NCBI RefSeq assembly: GCF_007565055.1
Contig: NC_044557.1
Location: 75,464,595 to 75,528,594, forward strand
DNA length: 64,000 bases
From: Rhinopithecus roxellana
Taxonomy: Eukaryota; Chordata; Mammalia; Primates; Cercopithecidae
Direction of reading: 5' to 3'
Part shown: positions 44,700 through 57,269 of the stretch, piece after piece
How positions within the stretch are numbered: position 1 is the first letter of the stretch
Layout of the letters: each line of letters opens with the position of its first letter
The notes under the pieces: generated by a model
What the model was told of the DNA's origin: nothing
Seen by the model: only the letters and a program-made list of their open reading frames with translations
Database searches by the model: none
Translations under genes and position numbers: made by a program

Positions 44700-45330
44700 A
44701 GGAAATACAGTCTTCTTCATATACCTGTTGGTTCCTTCCCTCTCTACCTTAGGTGATCCAACTGTAACCATGATACTCTCCCTTTCCCCCAATGCAAGGA
44801 ACGGAACTGTCTATGACGTCAAAATCACAATTCTATTACCTCACTGTGCTGGAGGCCTTAGAGGAAGGGGAAGTTGTGAACAGCCCTGGGCTCTTCTTAA
44901 GCTTTGCAAAGTGTTCTGGATAGGGCTAATTGCAGAACCAAGAGAGAAAGACCCCCAAACTGTTGTAAATTCTAGGCTTAAAAGGTTTGAGCCCATCCTG
45001 CAGCTAGAAGAGGGGTTCCTGGGACTCAGAGCAGGCCCTTTAGGTCCATGGACTACATTTCCCAGCAGCCTTCATGTCACATTGGCGTCCTCTACTGGTG
45101 GTCAGGGGAGTCCTTTCAAGAGAGGGCTGTAGAGGGCAGGGCAGGGCAGGAGAGCAGCTGAGAGGAGCCTTGGCTAAAACTATTAAGGACCAGGATGACA
45201 AAGAAAACCCCTTCTTTCCCGGCCAAACAAAACAAAGCAAAAGACCAAAAAATAAGCAAAAAAGAGTTTTGTATGTAAATCTGTGTGTCAGAGTTGTTTT
45301 CCTAGGAAACCTGACCCTAAACATTTGAAG
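44700..45330 (+). mobile_element. Candidate ERV-L-type 5' LTR
   Basis: A G+C-richer unit whose right end ('atgtaaatctgtgtgtcaga' followed by 'tttcctaggaaacctgaccc') looks like the U5 end of an ERV-L-type LTR. A CRE-like TGACGTCA lies at 44815-44822, and 'actacatttcccagcag' at 45051-45067. A 134-residue open frame (44728-45132) has no known domain. It may be the 5' LTR of the decayed provirus that follows. Without alignment this stays tentative. Confidence 0.45.
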
Positions 45331-46062
45331 CCAGGAGTCAACCAAAGTAGCCAACTCTAAAGTGGGAGTTTGGGGTTGGATGGCTTGCTAGTTGGTTGGC
45401 TGTGAAGACCCTATCGTTAGTGGTAGTTGGATGACTAATAGCCCATTAGTATGGCTTGTGGTAGTGGTATAATTATTAACCTTCCATTGGCATTTAACTG
45501 AGAAGAAATACCAATGGAGAGGAATATACTAGGAAGCGCAATGGCTCAGGATTTTGAGAGTTTCATATGAATTAGTAATACTAACTTTATAAAATTCAGT
45601 GGATGCTGCTGAGTTTCTTCAATGCTTCAGAACGTCTAGGGATGATTAATCTCCAATTAAAACCTAAGTGTGAAAGCCAGATGGCCTCCTTGGCAGCATG
45701 TAAAGAGACTCATTTCCTACAGCTGGAACATAGGAAAAGCTCAGGATCATGGCTAAGTGTTAGTTACAGAGAAGGCTGTATTCTCAATGCTAGCAATATG
45801 TTACACTGAGGTCAGAGACCTCATAGAAAGGATTGGGGCTCTGAGACTTCATATAGAGTTGTCTTTGTCAATGTATTCAGAAGTCAACAAATCTCAGACT
45901 CTCATGGCACCTCTGTACCTGCAGAATGTCTCAGTCTTCTGTGCTAAAGCAGAAAACTCAGCTATTGAAAAAACGCACAGTTATCTTCCTTGTTGAAAAA
46001 ATGTGCTCCCCTCATCATCTAACCTTACATCTCTTTCTGAGTGCAGTCTTAATGATTAGCAT

Positions 46063-46512
46063 TGTATTAGTTTCCAGTGGTTGCTTTAACTAGTTAGCAC
46101 AATTGGTGACTTAAAGCAACAGAAATGTATTATCTTATAGTTGTGGAGGCTAAAAGTCTGAAGTCAGTGTTAGTGATCCCAAATCAAAGTGCTGTCAGGA
46201 TTTCTGGTCATTACTGGCATTTCTTGGCTTGTGGTTTTATCATTCCAATTTCCGCTTCTATCTTTACTTTGCCTTTCTCTCTTCTGTCATGTTAAAACTC
46301 CCTCTCCCTCCCTCTTACAGGGGTGCATGAAATTGTATTTGGGGCTCACCCTAGTAATTCAGGATAATCTTCCCCCTCAAGATTCTTAACACATCTGAAC
46401 GACCCTTTTGCCTCGTAACATTTTTATGTCACTAGCATTAGGACTTAACATTTTTATGTCTCAAGGATTAGGACTTAATATTTTGGGGTGGCCATTTTTT
46501 AGCCTACTATAA
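46063..46512 (-). mobile_element. MLT1-type MaLR LTR
   Basis: On the plus strand it opens 'tgtattagtttccagtggtt' and shows 'ttaaagcaacagaaatgtat', 'gtaattcaggataatcttcc' and 'tttggggtggccattttt', the order of an antisense MLT1. Near its end a 30-base unit ('taacatttttatgtc...ttaggact') is tandemly duplicated at 46416 and 46446. Confidence 0.8.
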
Positions 46513-49501
46513 GCATTAATTCACAATATTATCTGGTATGGAAAGGAATAGACATTTTTACTAATGTTACAGAATACATCATAAGTGAATTGCAGATCTT
46601 GGCCAACAATTACTAGAAGGAGACGGGATGGTATGTGTGTGATAGGATTCTGAAGGTGCTGAATCAAGGGTGGTGGGATGTAATAATGAATTAAGGAGAA
46701 CTTTAGACTACATTAAGAGCACTTTCTCATGATACAGCAAGCATCATATTAAACTACACATTTTAGCTTTTTAGTTGCTTGCCATCTAAGCACTTTAGAT
46801 ATTTTGTGTATAGGGACCAGAAGATAAGTAAAGAACTCATGATCTTAACAAGGGTGATTTCTTCTGATCAGCAGAAAACAGATGGTTTTACACAATTAGG
46901 GAAGGAAGGAATAGGTGTGTAACCCACATGATTCACTTTAGTAAACGTTAGTGTTTTATTTTCTAATTCTAACCATAAATGTATTTATGCAGCAGTTCTA
47001 GCCTCAGAAGAGGATGGTTATGAAAAACTCACATCACTCAGGAATGAGAATTTGAGTTCCATTACCACATAAGAAACCAAAACCTGCAAAGATGATAGCT
47101 GAGCATGAGAATTTAGAATAAATAATAGAGGAAGAAGGCGATGGGAGCCAAGCTTGGCCTTGAAAACAGCTACATAGCTGGGCCTGCATGTCACTAACCT
47201 CCCTCTTCTAAATTTGAACTGAGAAAGAGAGGCCCGTAGGAGCCAGAGAGGAGCTGCTTCCTGCCTGTGCATATGTTAAGTGTATTTGTGCTGTACAAGA
47301 AGTATGAAATTGTAGCAAAAAACGTTTTCGTGCTTCTGAATGTTCATGGCTTTCAGAGCAAAAAATACAGGCAATCTAGGATAATGGATTGTTGAACAGA
47401 AATTCAAGAATAAAATGCTTCTTAGAGATGTATAAATTTATCTATGTGTTTACACTTTGAAGAGGAATAAAACCTCAAGCCATGAAGGAAGGCAAAAACC
47501 TAAGGACTTTTATTTGAGATTTGTTTACATTAGGAAAATAAGGTTTCTCTTCTTTCCTCAGGAGGGGAGGGTGGCAGCTATACAGCAGCTCCTTATGAGA
47601 TCCTAGATTTGTCACTTGAGGGCTCCTCTTCCGTGGCACAAACCTGGAAGTGCAGTTGACAACTGCCCTAATTTCATTGCCTCCGAGAGACTGGGATAAG
47701 AGAAAGTGGTGTTGTTATTGCTATAATTAATTCTAATGCCTGATCTAGAAAATAGATGCTTTCTTTCAGAAGAAAATTATAAATATAGGTGTTAAAACCT
47801 GATCAGAGTCAGGTTTCGACAGCCATGGAGTTGTGCTGCTCAGATGTACTTTTGAGAGAACCTATTGTGAGCAGGGTAGATGGTAACAATCCTCCATCTG
47901 CCACACATTTGGATTTCCAGCAGTCTCATGACAAGGTTGCATTCTCTTCAGATTTCTCACAGACAAAGAATGAGAATGACTAGGGAATAAAGTTGGGTTA
48001 TTTCTAGTCCAATGTAGTACTCCATAATGGGCATTTTTTCCTCTGGGGCTTCTCGTTTACTTGGTCAAGAATTTCTCAGAGCTTCACTGCAGTCTACGAC
48101 TCTCCCAAGTCAATTCTTCTTTATTTCCTCTTGTTTTTATAGTTATAAATCCTATGTCAAGGTTAGAAAGTTCTACCTACCTTCTCCTGCCCATTAAATC
48201 TCTTCATTGTCTAACTACATCTTTGTATGTGCTTCTCAGAAGAACTTAACTAACAACAACAAAAACCAAACAATTTGCTTATAGATGGGATCCTGAACAA
48301 CATACATTTCTGGTCTTGCCCAATTCTTCTCTTCTCTGCCATAATATGGTCTGAAGAAAAATGGAGACTATGACATTGATCTTCTATATCAACTGTATTA
48401 CATTAATTCTCCCAATTTGCAAGAAGTGGCCAGTAGTTTAAAAGTTTTGGTAAGACACATGCATTCCAGAGGGTTGAAATAAAGCTTACATATATTCAGG
48501 GGCATTCATCATTAGTGGGAAATATTAGGCTCCCATTGGTTTAGGGTATGGATATACTGGAATGGCTCCTTTAAGGTAATAGGGAAATTATTGTAACTTA
48601 CACTTTCCACAATAGGAGAGAAAAACAAACACACAAAATCTTTGGTAGGCCTTTGGGTTTATGGAATTACCATGTTTCACAATTGATAATGCTGTTTTAA
48701 CTCATATAATATGTGACACAAAAGACTAACAGCTCTTGGTGAATATCAGAGCAGAAAAGGATGATGTAGAAGGTCTGAAATGTAATGCAAGTCCATCCTA
48801 TTTTCGTACTGTAGGATTTGGCAGACCCTATTGTTCCAGACTTGGTAGTATTACAGGAAGACACTGTGTAGAGTTTATAACAAGCCCCCATGGGAGAATC
48901 ATAAGGCAGCCTGATAGATCATTGATAAAATTATGCCATCCACAGAGAAAAATACCATTTGAAAAGCAGTTCCTGGCATGATAGTGAATCCAGGTAGAGA
49001 TGAAGTGCCTGTCCAAAAAACACCAGGTTGCCTGGTAGCCAGAAATGCCAACCATAAGGTAAGTTCCATTGCACTCACTAATTCATAAAACTGGCTGGGT
49101 AGGCAGGATTTCATGGTGAAGTAAATGTGGTAAACCCAGTTCACAAGCAATATTGGAGGATGGAAGTAAATTATTTGAGCAGGTAGCCAGCCCCTGTGTT
49201 TCCTACCATGCTTCTACCATGCCTCTCCATGAGCTCACACTGTGTCCCTTTAGGGTGGTTCCAATATAACCAGCAGATGGAGTAGAAAGACCATGCTTGT
49301 TTTTACATACAGATTGTCTTGATATGGTATGTGATTTCACTTCGCATGTCAGGGCAAGCTGAAAATGCATTTGGAATATACTAGAGACCTCCTTTATGTG
49401 CCCCTGATAGGCTGAGAGGGAAAATCTTCCTGATGGTTACTTTTCACATTAACTCTGGACCTTCACTCTGTGAGAAAAGAGAGTAAGCCAGAGAAAAGTA
49501 T

Positions 49502-49502
<1 letters not shown>

Positions 49503-49537
<35 letters not shown>
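49503..49537 (+). repeat. (CA)n microsatellite
   Basis: Seventeen or so uninterrupted CA units. Confidence 0.95.
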
Positions 49538-49538
<1 letters not shown>

Positions 49539-50860
49539 CAGTATGAATGGCTTGACTGAGCTGGTTGATCTAGGTCTGAAATGACAGACTAGGAGACCAT
49601 GAGTAGGAGGCATGTAAAAAGAACTGTTGTGGTGAACATAAAGTGTGAAGGGCAATTTAGCTACTGTAACTGCAACCCACAGGGGTGAATTATGAACTCT
49701 TGACATGTCACTGTAGTTTAAGGGAATTAGCTAGCCACTTTGTTGTGGCAAAGAGATATTACATTAGATCCTATAATACCAAAAGGTGTGGCAATTTATC
49801 TTGTCTAGAATCAACACATATAAAGTATTGTATTGCCATTCCTGCACATAATGTCTTGGTCACACAATATTTAAGGGTTACAGAGTATTTCATTCACCAA
49901 CACAGGATCTTGAATAATACTGAATTGGATTAAGATACCAATTTTATATCAAGAATTTTGCAACTCATGATCTAAGATCCAAGAGTCCAATCATGTTACT
50001 GCACCATTCAGTACACAGAAGGTGCTGGCTTGATAGGGCAAAGGAATGGCCTGTCCAAGGTGAAGTTGAAGTGCCATTTGGATATGATGCCTTGTGCTGA
50101 TGGACACTACATGCCAAGATAAAGTGTACACTGTACATCAGTGACAATTATGAAGCCCTGTGTCCTTAATAAGTAAAATACAATCCAAGGTACATAAGTA
50201 GTAGTGTCACTTTTTAGCATTCTCCAGAAACCCATCTGGAGATTTTGCCTTTCCTGTCTATACAACTGTAGGTTCTGTTTTGGATCCTTGGTTCTCAGAA
50301 GGAAAATGCTTCTATTGGGGAAATAAGAGTCCAATTCAACTTGAACCTATGGCTGTCACTCATTCAATTCATGCTCCTCATTACAGGAGAACCACTGACA
50401 AGGAAACAAGTCACTTTCCTTTTAGAGACAGTGAACTTAAATCATCAGGAGATAGTACAACTAATATTACATATTCAGGCACTCAAGTGACTCACTTGTG
50501 CATCTATTCTTTGCCAAATAATGAAAGGAAGTGGTAAAGTTCACTAATATCATCTGAGACGTATTTCTCAGGAGTTAAGAACACTCAGAGATAAAGTTCT
50601 TAGTCAAGCTGTAAAGTAAATCTCTGAAACCACAAGAAGCATAAGTCAAACACAAGACAAATCTAGACTTGGTAGTATATTAGAGATACCATAAGTATCA
50701 GGTTTAGTTATGAGCATATAACTGCAGGAATATAATATCAACATGGTATAGCAATGGGAATTTTATACATACCCATAAATATCAGTTTATAATTATTCCA
50801 GGAAGAGCTGCTGGCTAAAATTACTGAAAATGTGTTTTCTTATCACATTATACAAACGAG

Positions 50861-51335
50861 CAGCTCTAAGGCATGCAAGAGTGGTCAATGTTCTTAGGGC
50901 TTCCTAGAGGTCCCCTGCTACCAGAATAAATCATTCACTTCTTTCAGGTTTTTGCAGTGTTGGCAGCTCACATCTATCTCCTGAGCCCCTCCTTAAGAAT
51001 GGCTCTCATCTAAAAAAGTTTTCTTGCCTAAACTTATATTCTCTTACCCAAGAAGCCAGTGTTCAATGTCTGGCCAAGGGAACGAATGTAAATGCAAGTT
51101 TCCTGGCTTCAATACAACACAAGTCTGTAGGGTTATCCCCGTGCCAGAGCTCTGAGTTTGACCAGCCAAGACCTCTGTAGTAACCGAATCTTAGTTCAAA
51201 TTATTGTTCTGCCAATTCTGCTTTCTTCAGTCTTCAGCAGTGTTTATCAAAAGAGCAATTCCTGTTTAATCTCTTGTATATAAATCTCTGTCTCAGATTC
51301 CACTTCCCAAAGAAACCCAACTTCAAAATTCATTT
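50861..51335 (+). mobile_element. Candidate ERV-L-type 3' LTR
   Basis: The right end, 'ttgtatataaatctctgtct' followed by 'ccacttcccaaagaaaccca', is of the same type as the end of 44700-45330. The interior is decayed and I could not align the two bodies by eye, so they may be different families. Confidence 0.45.
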
Positions 51336-52859
51336 GTTTATAGTCTATTTTTTCAGATTATGGAAATGTTGATAAAGTTATATATTCTGGTAACCAAAAA
51401 GGAAATATGACTTTTTTTTGCTTTGCCAAGGTAATGTGAAAGAATCTATACTGGCAGTCAACATGAACTTGTTTTGAAGTTGATGCATCCCCCAGATCAT
51501 TGACTTTCTACCAAACAAATTGAAATGCAGAGAGATGTTTCAAAATAAAATTATATCAGGTGTCCTTATATCAACAGAAGATACAACATCATTTATTTTT
51601 TGACCCCCAGAGGTAATTCACAGGCATCAGATAAATAATTATATTAGAATAGGGGATTAGATCACTCCTTCCTCAAAATCTGTATCATTGTTTTAGTTTT
51701 ACTCACTAGTCCTACTACCAATGTTGTATCTTGAATGCTAGAATTTTGGTGAAGGTTAACATCTCTGAGCTGTCACATTTAAAATGCCCAGTAATTAGTG
51801 GCCTGTATTCCTTTGCTCTATTTAGTCAAGAATGGTATTTTTGCAGGAGCAGAATAAACTAATTCTAAAAACATACCCAGGGAACCATGATGACATTTCC
51901 AGTTACTTCAACTTTGCAAACTCAGATTTATGTTTATTTATTTCCTCCGAAATTATAATAGTCTTTTCTTTTAAGGTAATCCCACTATGAAAAAAGAATG
52001 AAAACAAACTTTATCTCATCCTAAATACCTGAACTCTGGCATACAGCTTAGGGTTCTTCTAAATATTTCTGATGTCTTAATGAACTTGGAGGCAAAAATG
52101 AATGCTTGTTGCCTTTAACTCTTGATAAGTCCCCACCATCTGCCTCAGATTTTATAAGGCAAATATCTTTAAATTTAAAAAGAGCGGAATAAATAAGGTG
52201 GTCCTTTAGAAGCAGAGAGAACTTCATTCTTCAGATTTACAACTCTTTATCTTAGTGCTATCTCACTTGGCTTCTTTCCCAGAAATTTTTACTGTCTAAA
52301 TTGATAGTCTGTCAAGGCTTTTGACCTGGATATAGTAGATTCTTATAGTTTAACTCTTTCTGCTATTGAATCAATCTCATTTTAAATTGCATTAATCTCT
52401 ACTAGAATTTTTACGGATTTAAGAAACTAGTTTCCTAAAGAAAAATACTGTAAGCAGGAAATTTGTCTCTGTCCAAACTATGTAATTAATCATAAACAGT
52501 GCAAAAAATTGGCTACTCAAAATCTTTCTCATTAGTCATTTCTCTAGGAATTTCTCCCACGTTAACTCTGTCTCTGTTAAAAGCAGTTTTAACAGAGAAT
52601 ATTAATCTCATGAAGTCGATTTAAGATACCAATTTTTCTACAATTTGGGAAGAAAATCACTCACATGGTTTAGAATACCAGCATCTGAATGATCTAGAAA
52701 GTAGATCAAAATATAATATTCTCCCGTCTACATTTTTAATTCCATATGAGTTTTCTTGGACCTTCAAATTATAACCTCCATTATCTTTTATCAGCCAAGA
52801 AAAAAATAAAAAGAAAGAAAAGAAAAGAAATGATTTCCAGGCAATTGGGGTATATTTTA
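51336..52859. other. Unique-looking DNA, no gene recognised
   Basis: No supported gene or repeat. A perfect 12-bp hairpin with a GCAG loop lies at 52571-52598 (TCTCTGTTAAAA and its complement). A purine-rich run of A and G is at 52798-52830. Confidence 0.45.
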
Positions 52860-53750
52860 AGCTGTGATTATGGGAATGTTGTCATTGATGTTCCTAATAG
52901 CACCAGCTCTAACTCAAAGGGGAGAAGCATACCATAATGTCTTTCATTTATTGTTGGTGAAAAGCAAAATTGTACAGCTACTTTGGAAGACAGTTTGGCT
53001 ATTTCTAATAAAACTAAACAAACTCTTAGCATATAATCCAGCAATCATGCTCCTTGGTATTTAGCCAAATGAATTGAAAACGGATGCCTACATGAAAACA
53101 TGCACAAAGCTATTTATAGCAGCTTATTCATAGTTGCCAATATTTGGAAACAATAAAGATATTCTTCAATAGTGACTGAGTAAAATAAACTAGTATATCC
53201 AGACAATGAAATATTACTCACTGCTAAAAAGAGATGACCTACAAACCATGAAAGGTCATGGAGGGAACACATGCATATTACTAAGTGTCAGAAGCCAGTT
53301 GGAAATGGTATGTACTGTATGATTCAGCTGTAGTAGTATATGACATTCTGAAAATGGCAAAACTTTGAAGATAGTAAAAAGATTAATTTTTGCCCAGAAT
53401 TAGAGGAAAGAAAGGGATAAATATATGTATCACAGAAGATTTTTAGGGCAGTCAAACTTTTCTGTATGATATTATAATAGTATAAAAATATAATACATTG
53501 GTCAAAACTCACAGTATGCACACCAAGAATGACCCTTAATGTAAATTATGGACTTTGGGTGACAATGTCCTGTCAATGTTGGGTCATCAATTGTAACAAA
53601 TATACCATTCTGGGCTATGTCAATAGTGGGATAAGCTGTGCATGCGTGGTAGCAGAGGATAGATGGGCACTCTTTATTTTCTGCTCAATTTTGACCTGAG
53701 CTCCAACCTGTTCTAACAAAATCTAAATAAACTAAAAAATAAAATTATAA
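52860..53750 (+). mobile_element. L1MC/ME-type L1 3' end
   Basis: Plus-strand L1 with ORF2 C-terminal text ('KSKIVQLLWKTVWLF' in the frame at 52864) and a 3' UTR ending in 'tttctgctcaattttgacct' and 'aaaatctaaataaactaaaa'. Old and frameshifted; 5' truncated. Confidence 0.85.
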
Positions 53751-53968
53751 TGAAAAGTCACTCACTACTAGGTGAACACACACACCACAATAACATCCAC
53801 ATACACCTAAAATAAGTTTCCCAGTTAAAAAAATAAAATAAAAAGAAAAATTAACCTTATTTCTTGCAATTATATATAGATGTAGCTATATATATATATA
53901 TATATAATATACGTGTATATAAAGATACATATCACCATTTAATACAAAATAAAACTATTGAATCTAAC
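53751..53968. other. AT-rich spacer with (TA)n tract
   Basis: A perfect TA run at about 53889-53909 within a longer alternating tract; nothing else seen. Confidence 0.6.
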
Positions 53969-53969
53969 C

Positions 53970-54620
53970 TTTTTTTTTTTTTTGGAATATCTGGAATCCC
54001 TGTGTATCAGTGTTAACCCAATTAATATTGCATAAATTATTGAATTTATAATTTGTACATCTTTACTGGACAATTTCCAGGCTGCTAAAAAAACAAACAA
54101 ATAAAAACCCCACTACAGACACATGTTAAAACAAAGTAATTCATTTATGTTCAATAAAAATAATGTTCGATATAAATATGCAATCACTTAATATTAAATT
54201 TACTAAGCTGTTTCAGGAGATAGAGTTGATTTACAGATGAACTTAAAATACTTTCTTTAAACCTGGGCCAGTATGAGAACAGTGGCTTTACAATGTGATC
54301 TTTAAGTCTGAAACTTGATGAAGGACCCTCAAGGTCAGTATATTTAACAGTGGTTTGCAACTGGCCCAACGGGTTTAACAAATTTGACTTGCAAATCTGA
54401 CATGTATTTTTTGCATTGACCTTACTGGTTTAAAAGAGGGACATGCAGGACAGTCAATCTTGTGCTGTCCCTTCTCTTTGCCTAAATAATAGGCATACAT
54501 GAGTACACTCCGCAAATTCTGGTAAGCACTTTCAGATATATGACCTGCAGAGATCTTTGCACTATCCAATTCTTCTTGTCCAGTTAAACAAGTTAAAGAT
54601 CCTTTTGTTGATTTTTAACA
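53970..54620 (-). pseudogene. Candidate processed pseudogene, gene unidentified
   Basis: On the minus strand two adjacent frames, 54375-54569 and 54184-54381, join through a single frameshift near 54390 to give roughly 130 residues that read like protein and not like a repeat. A 'CPAC' pair and a 'CQIC' pair (the second in the shifted frame) could be a zinc-binding arrangement, and the text ends 'LYLLKQLSKFNIK' at a stop. About 200 bases of UTR-like sequence follow, then an A14 run (T14 on the plus strand, 53970-53983), as expected for a retrocopied mRNA. I do not recognise the parent gene, and no target-site duplication is visible. Chance frames in AT-rich DNA remain possible. Confidence 0.4.
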
Positions 54621-54691
54621 TTTTTTATCTGTTTATTTATTTATACAACCCTCCACCTATTATACTGTATAATGTTCTTTCTTCTTCTTTC

Positions 54692-54728
<37 letters not shown>

Positions 54729-55414
54729 TTTTTTTTGGTATGGCTGTAGCTTTGTATGGGTGATCCTTCTGGGGACAAGTATGGTCCTAACATAGACACT
54801 TAATTTCACTCAGAAAAACCTGAATGAAATGAAATTTAGTAGAGAACTTCCTTTTCTACAGGGTATTTGGGGTTTTCCTTCTGGTTCACATGCAGTTTGT
54901 CTTCACACTCTGGTGTAAAGGAATTCTACTTCAATTATATAGCCTGAATAAATATTGTACAGAAGAAATGTACCCTTTGGGGAATTTTAATTCCCTACAA
55001 TTTACTAAGAATCTACACTGATGTAAAAAGGGAGGGGTCAGTGCAAGAGTGTCTAGCCTTCTACTTTTACCTCACTTGTTCTTCTATGTTAGCATTTCAA
55101 GAGAATGAGATGAAGTTTTAACTGTGACTCCTAAGTTTTGGCCTTATAATAGGGTATAAATTGGTAACATTTACAAATACAGGGAGTGTTGATGCAGTTA
55201 TTTGACTAAGAGCAGGTATTGGGAAATAGTATAAAGAGTTTTAGTTGGGTCATACTGTGTTTTAGTTTCCTATAAGATATCCAAAAAAAAATGACAAGTA
55301 GGCAGGTGAATACTTGAACATTCCTAAAATTATAACTCAACAATAGCTTACCAAGAATGTTCTATTTCCTTTTTAGTTCAACAATGTAGTAATATTGTAA
55401 CTAGATTAAAATAT
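54621..55414. other. T-rich tract and unassigned DNA
   Basis: A pyrimidine-rich run (54677-54736) ends in about 28 T; on the minus strand this could be the poly(A) tail of another insertion whose body would lie to the right, which I cannot identify. The rest has no supported feature. Confidence 0.4.
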
Positions 55415-55595
55415 ATTTTTCAAAAAGAAAAATGTTCAATGTAATCTAGAACTAAGCAATCCAATTATTTTTCTCCTGTCTCTTTTTATCATTTTTCTTC
55501 TTGTTTTTCTTCATCATAAAACACATTTTTCAAAATTAAAACTTTCAGTGTAATCTGGAACTAAGCAAATCAATTATTTTTCTCCTTTTCTTCTT
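55415..55595 (+). repeat. Imperfect 109-bp tandem duplication
   Basis: The block starting 'atttttcaaaaag' at 55415 recurs at 55524 with 'taatctggaactaagcaaat' and 'caattatttttctcct' in the same order. The second unit is about 65-70 bases before pyrimidine-rich text takes over. Confidence 0.8.
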
Positions 55596-55876
55596 CTACT
55601 TGTTTATTATTATCATTGTCATTATTATTATTTTTCTTTTGGCTCAACCATCCCCAAGTTGCGTAAACTCCAAACAAAGCATGATTAATGTAGGTAATAT
55701 AAATTATTTTTCCCGTCATTTCACTGTTTTATTTATAAAGACTAGAAATGACAATAATTTACATATGATTTATCTTGGAACAATTTTTTGGAGAGAACAA
55801 ATAAAAGAGTGGTCTCCTTAATAGAGTGGTCTCTTTAAATGATTATTTTTGTTACTTATTCCCTTTCACTGAAGTA
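55596..55876. other. No gene recognised
   Basis: An (ATT)n-like run near 55605-55640, then AT-rich spacer. 'gagtggtctcctta' and 'gagtggtctcttta' form a short direct repeat at 55809-55838. Confidence 0.5.
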
Positions 55877-56212
55877 CAGTCATCCCTTGGTATCTGTTGG
55901 TGATTGGCTCTAGGACTAACTCCACCATGGATACCAAAATCCAGTGATACTCAAGTCCCTTACATTAAATGGTGAGTATTTACATATAACCTACACATAT
56001 CTTCCCACAGACTTTAAATCATCTCTAGATTACTTATAATACCTAATGTAATGTAAATTTCATGTAAATACTTATTACACTGTATTCTTTAGGGAATAAT
56101 GACAAGAAATAAAAGTCTACAGAGTCAGTGCAGATACAACTTTAAAAAATATTTTTGATCTATTGTGGTTCAATCCATTGATGTTGAGCCCAAAGACACG
56201 AAGGAATGACTG
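55877..56212 (+). mobile_element. Tigger-like (TcMar) DNA transposon
   Basis: A short non-autonomous mariner/Tigger element with CAG...CTG ends. It starts 'cagtcatcccttggtatctg' and ends '...aaggaatgactg'. Internal text 'accaaaatccagtgatactc', 'ctctagattacttataatac' and 'agggaataatgacaagaaa' is typical of this group. A TA precedes the left end; the right TA is lost. Confidence 0.82.
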
Positions 56213-56519
56213 CAATTTATTTAGATTATTTCTCCAGGAAACTTCTGTAGAAAGATGGACTTGGGTGTACTTCTCCAGTCTTGAGAAGAGATATATATTA
56301 GAAATCAAAGAAAAGACATGGTATAAGTGCAAACTGGAAAATGAACAAGAATTTGAATGAAGCAACTCATGTGGTTCATTCTATCTTAGCATACATAACA
56401 AAATAGAAATGTAGAATTATAATATATATTAAAGAGTGAATTTTTCAGAAATCTGTGTGTGTATACTCACATACATATGTCATATATGCATATATATGTT
56501 TATACTCATATTCTTTGGG
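56213..56519. other. No gene recognised
   Basis: AT-rich spacer with a mixed TG/CATA tract at about 56452-56510. Confidence 0.5.
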
Positions 56520-56850
56520 ACATTGTGCTAGACTGTTTGGACTACAACAGCAAAATTTCGTAGATGAGTAGAATACAAACAATCAAAAATTATTCCTCAC
56601 AGTTTTGGAGGCTAGGAAGTCCAATGTCAAGGTGCTGGCAGAATCAGTGTTTTATGATGGCCCTCTTCCTGGGTAGCCATCTTTTTGCTATAACTTCACT
56701 TGATGGAAGGGGCAAGAGATCTCTACGGAGTCTCTTACGTAAGGGCACTAATCCTGTATCCTAAAGGCCCCCTCTTAATTCCATCATTTATAGGGTTAGA
56801 ATTTCAACATATGAGTTTGTAAGGTCATAACCATTCAGTCCATGCTGATC
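56520..56850 (-). mobile_element. MLT1-type MaLR LTR
   Basis: Antisense MaLR LTR text: 'attcctcacagttttggagg', 'agtccaatgtcaaggtgctg', 'tagaatttcaacatatgagt'. Shortened internally. Confidence 0.72.
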
Positions 56851-57269
56851 TGCAACGAGTTTAAGCTCATGTTACTTTTCACCCTGTCTAATGTTTACCC
56901 AGAGCAAGGCCTTAGCAGTATTGACTTTTGCTACCTGTGAGTAGAATATTAGTTTTGTTGCATAACTGAATATTTTTCTCAGAAACAGATAATTTTCCAG
57001 CATTTTCCCTGATAAAATCCTTTATTAAAGCCTTAGAACCTATGCCAATATATATTAGAAAATTATGAGTTTTGCATACATACTTTAAGTGACAGTAATT
57101 ATTTTACACTTAAAAATGGCACATTTATTTAATTTTCACTCAATTATGTATGAATCACCACTAATTGCCAACGAGAAGTTAACATATGTTTTGTCAAAAA
57201 ATGTCTCAAGGTTTTCAGTTACTTTGCATTATGTTGATGATGGATTTTTTTTATCACATCATCATTGCA
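56851..57269. other. No gene recognised
   Basis: AT-rich spacer. The 92-residue frame at 57089-57367 runs into the mitochondrial insertion and is not a gene. Confidence 0.5.

Larger units (their letters stand above)
45331..50860 (+). mobile_element. Probable decayed ERV-L internal region
   Basis: About 5.5 kb of moderately AT-rich DNA between two LTR-like ends, interrupted by an MLT1 LTR at 46063-46512. The part at about 48860-49200 resembles ERV-L pol text in my memory ('cccccatgggagaatcataa', 'gaaaagcagttcctggcatg'), read on the plus strand. All frames are short (up to about 85 residues) and riddled with stops. A (CA)n tract lies at 49503-49537. I cannot identify protease, reverse-transcriptase or integrase motifs, so the call rests on layout and partial resemblance. 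Confidence 0.45.

Noticed and set aside
44728..45132. 134-residue plus-strand open frame as a gene
   Set aside because: No recognisable domain, no splice or promoter support, and it lies in an LTR-like block.
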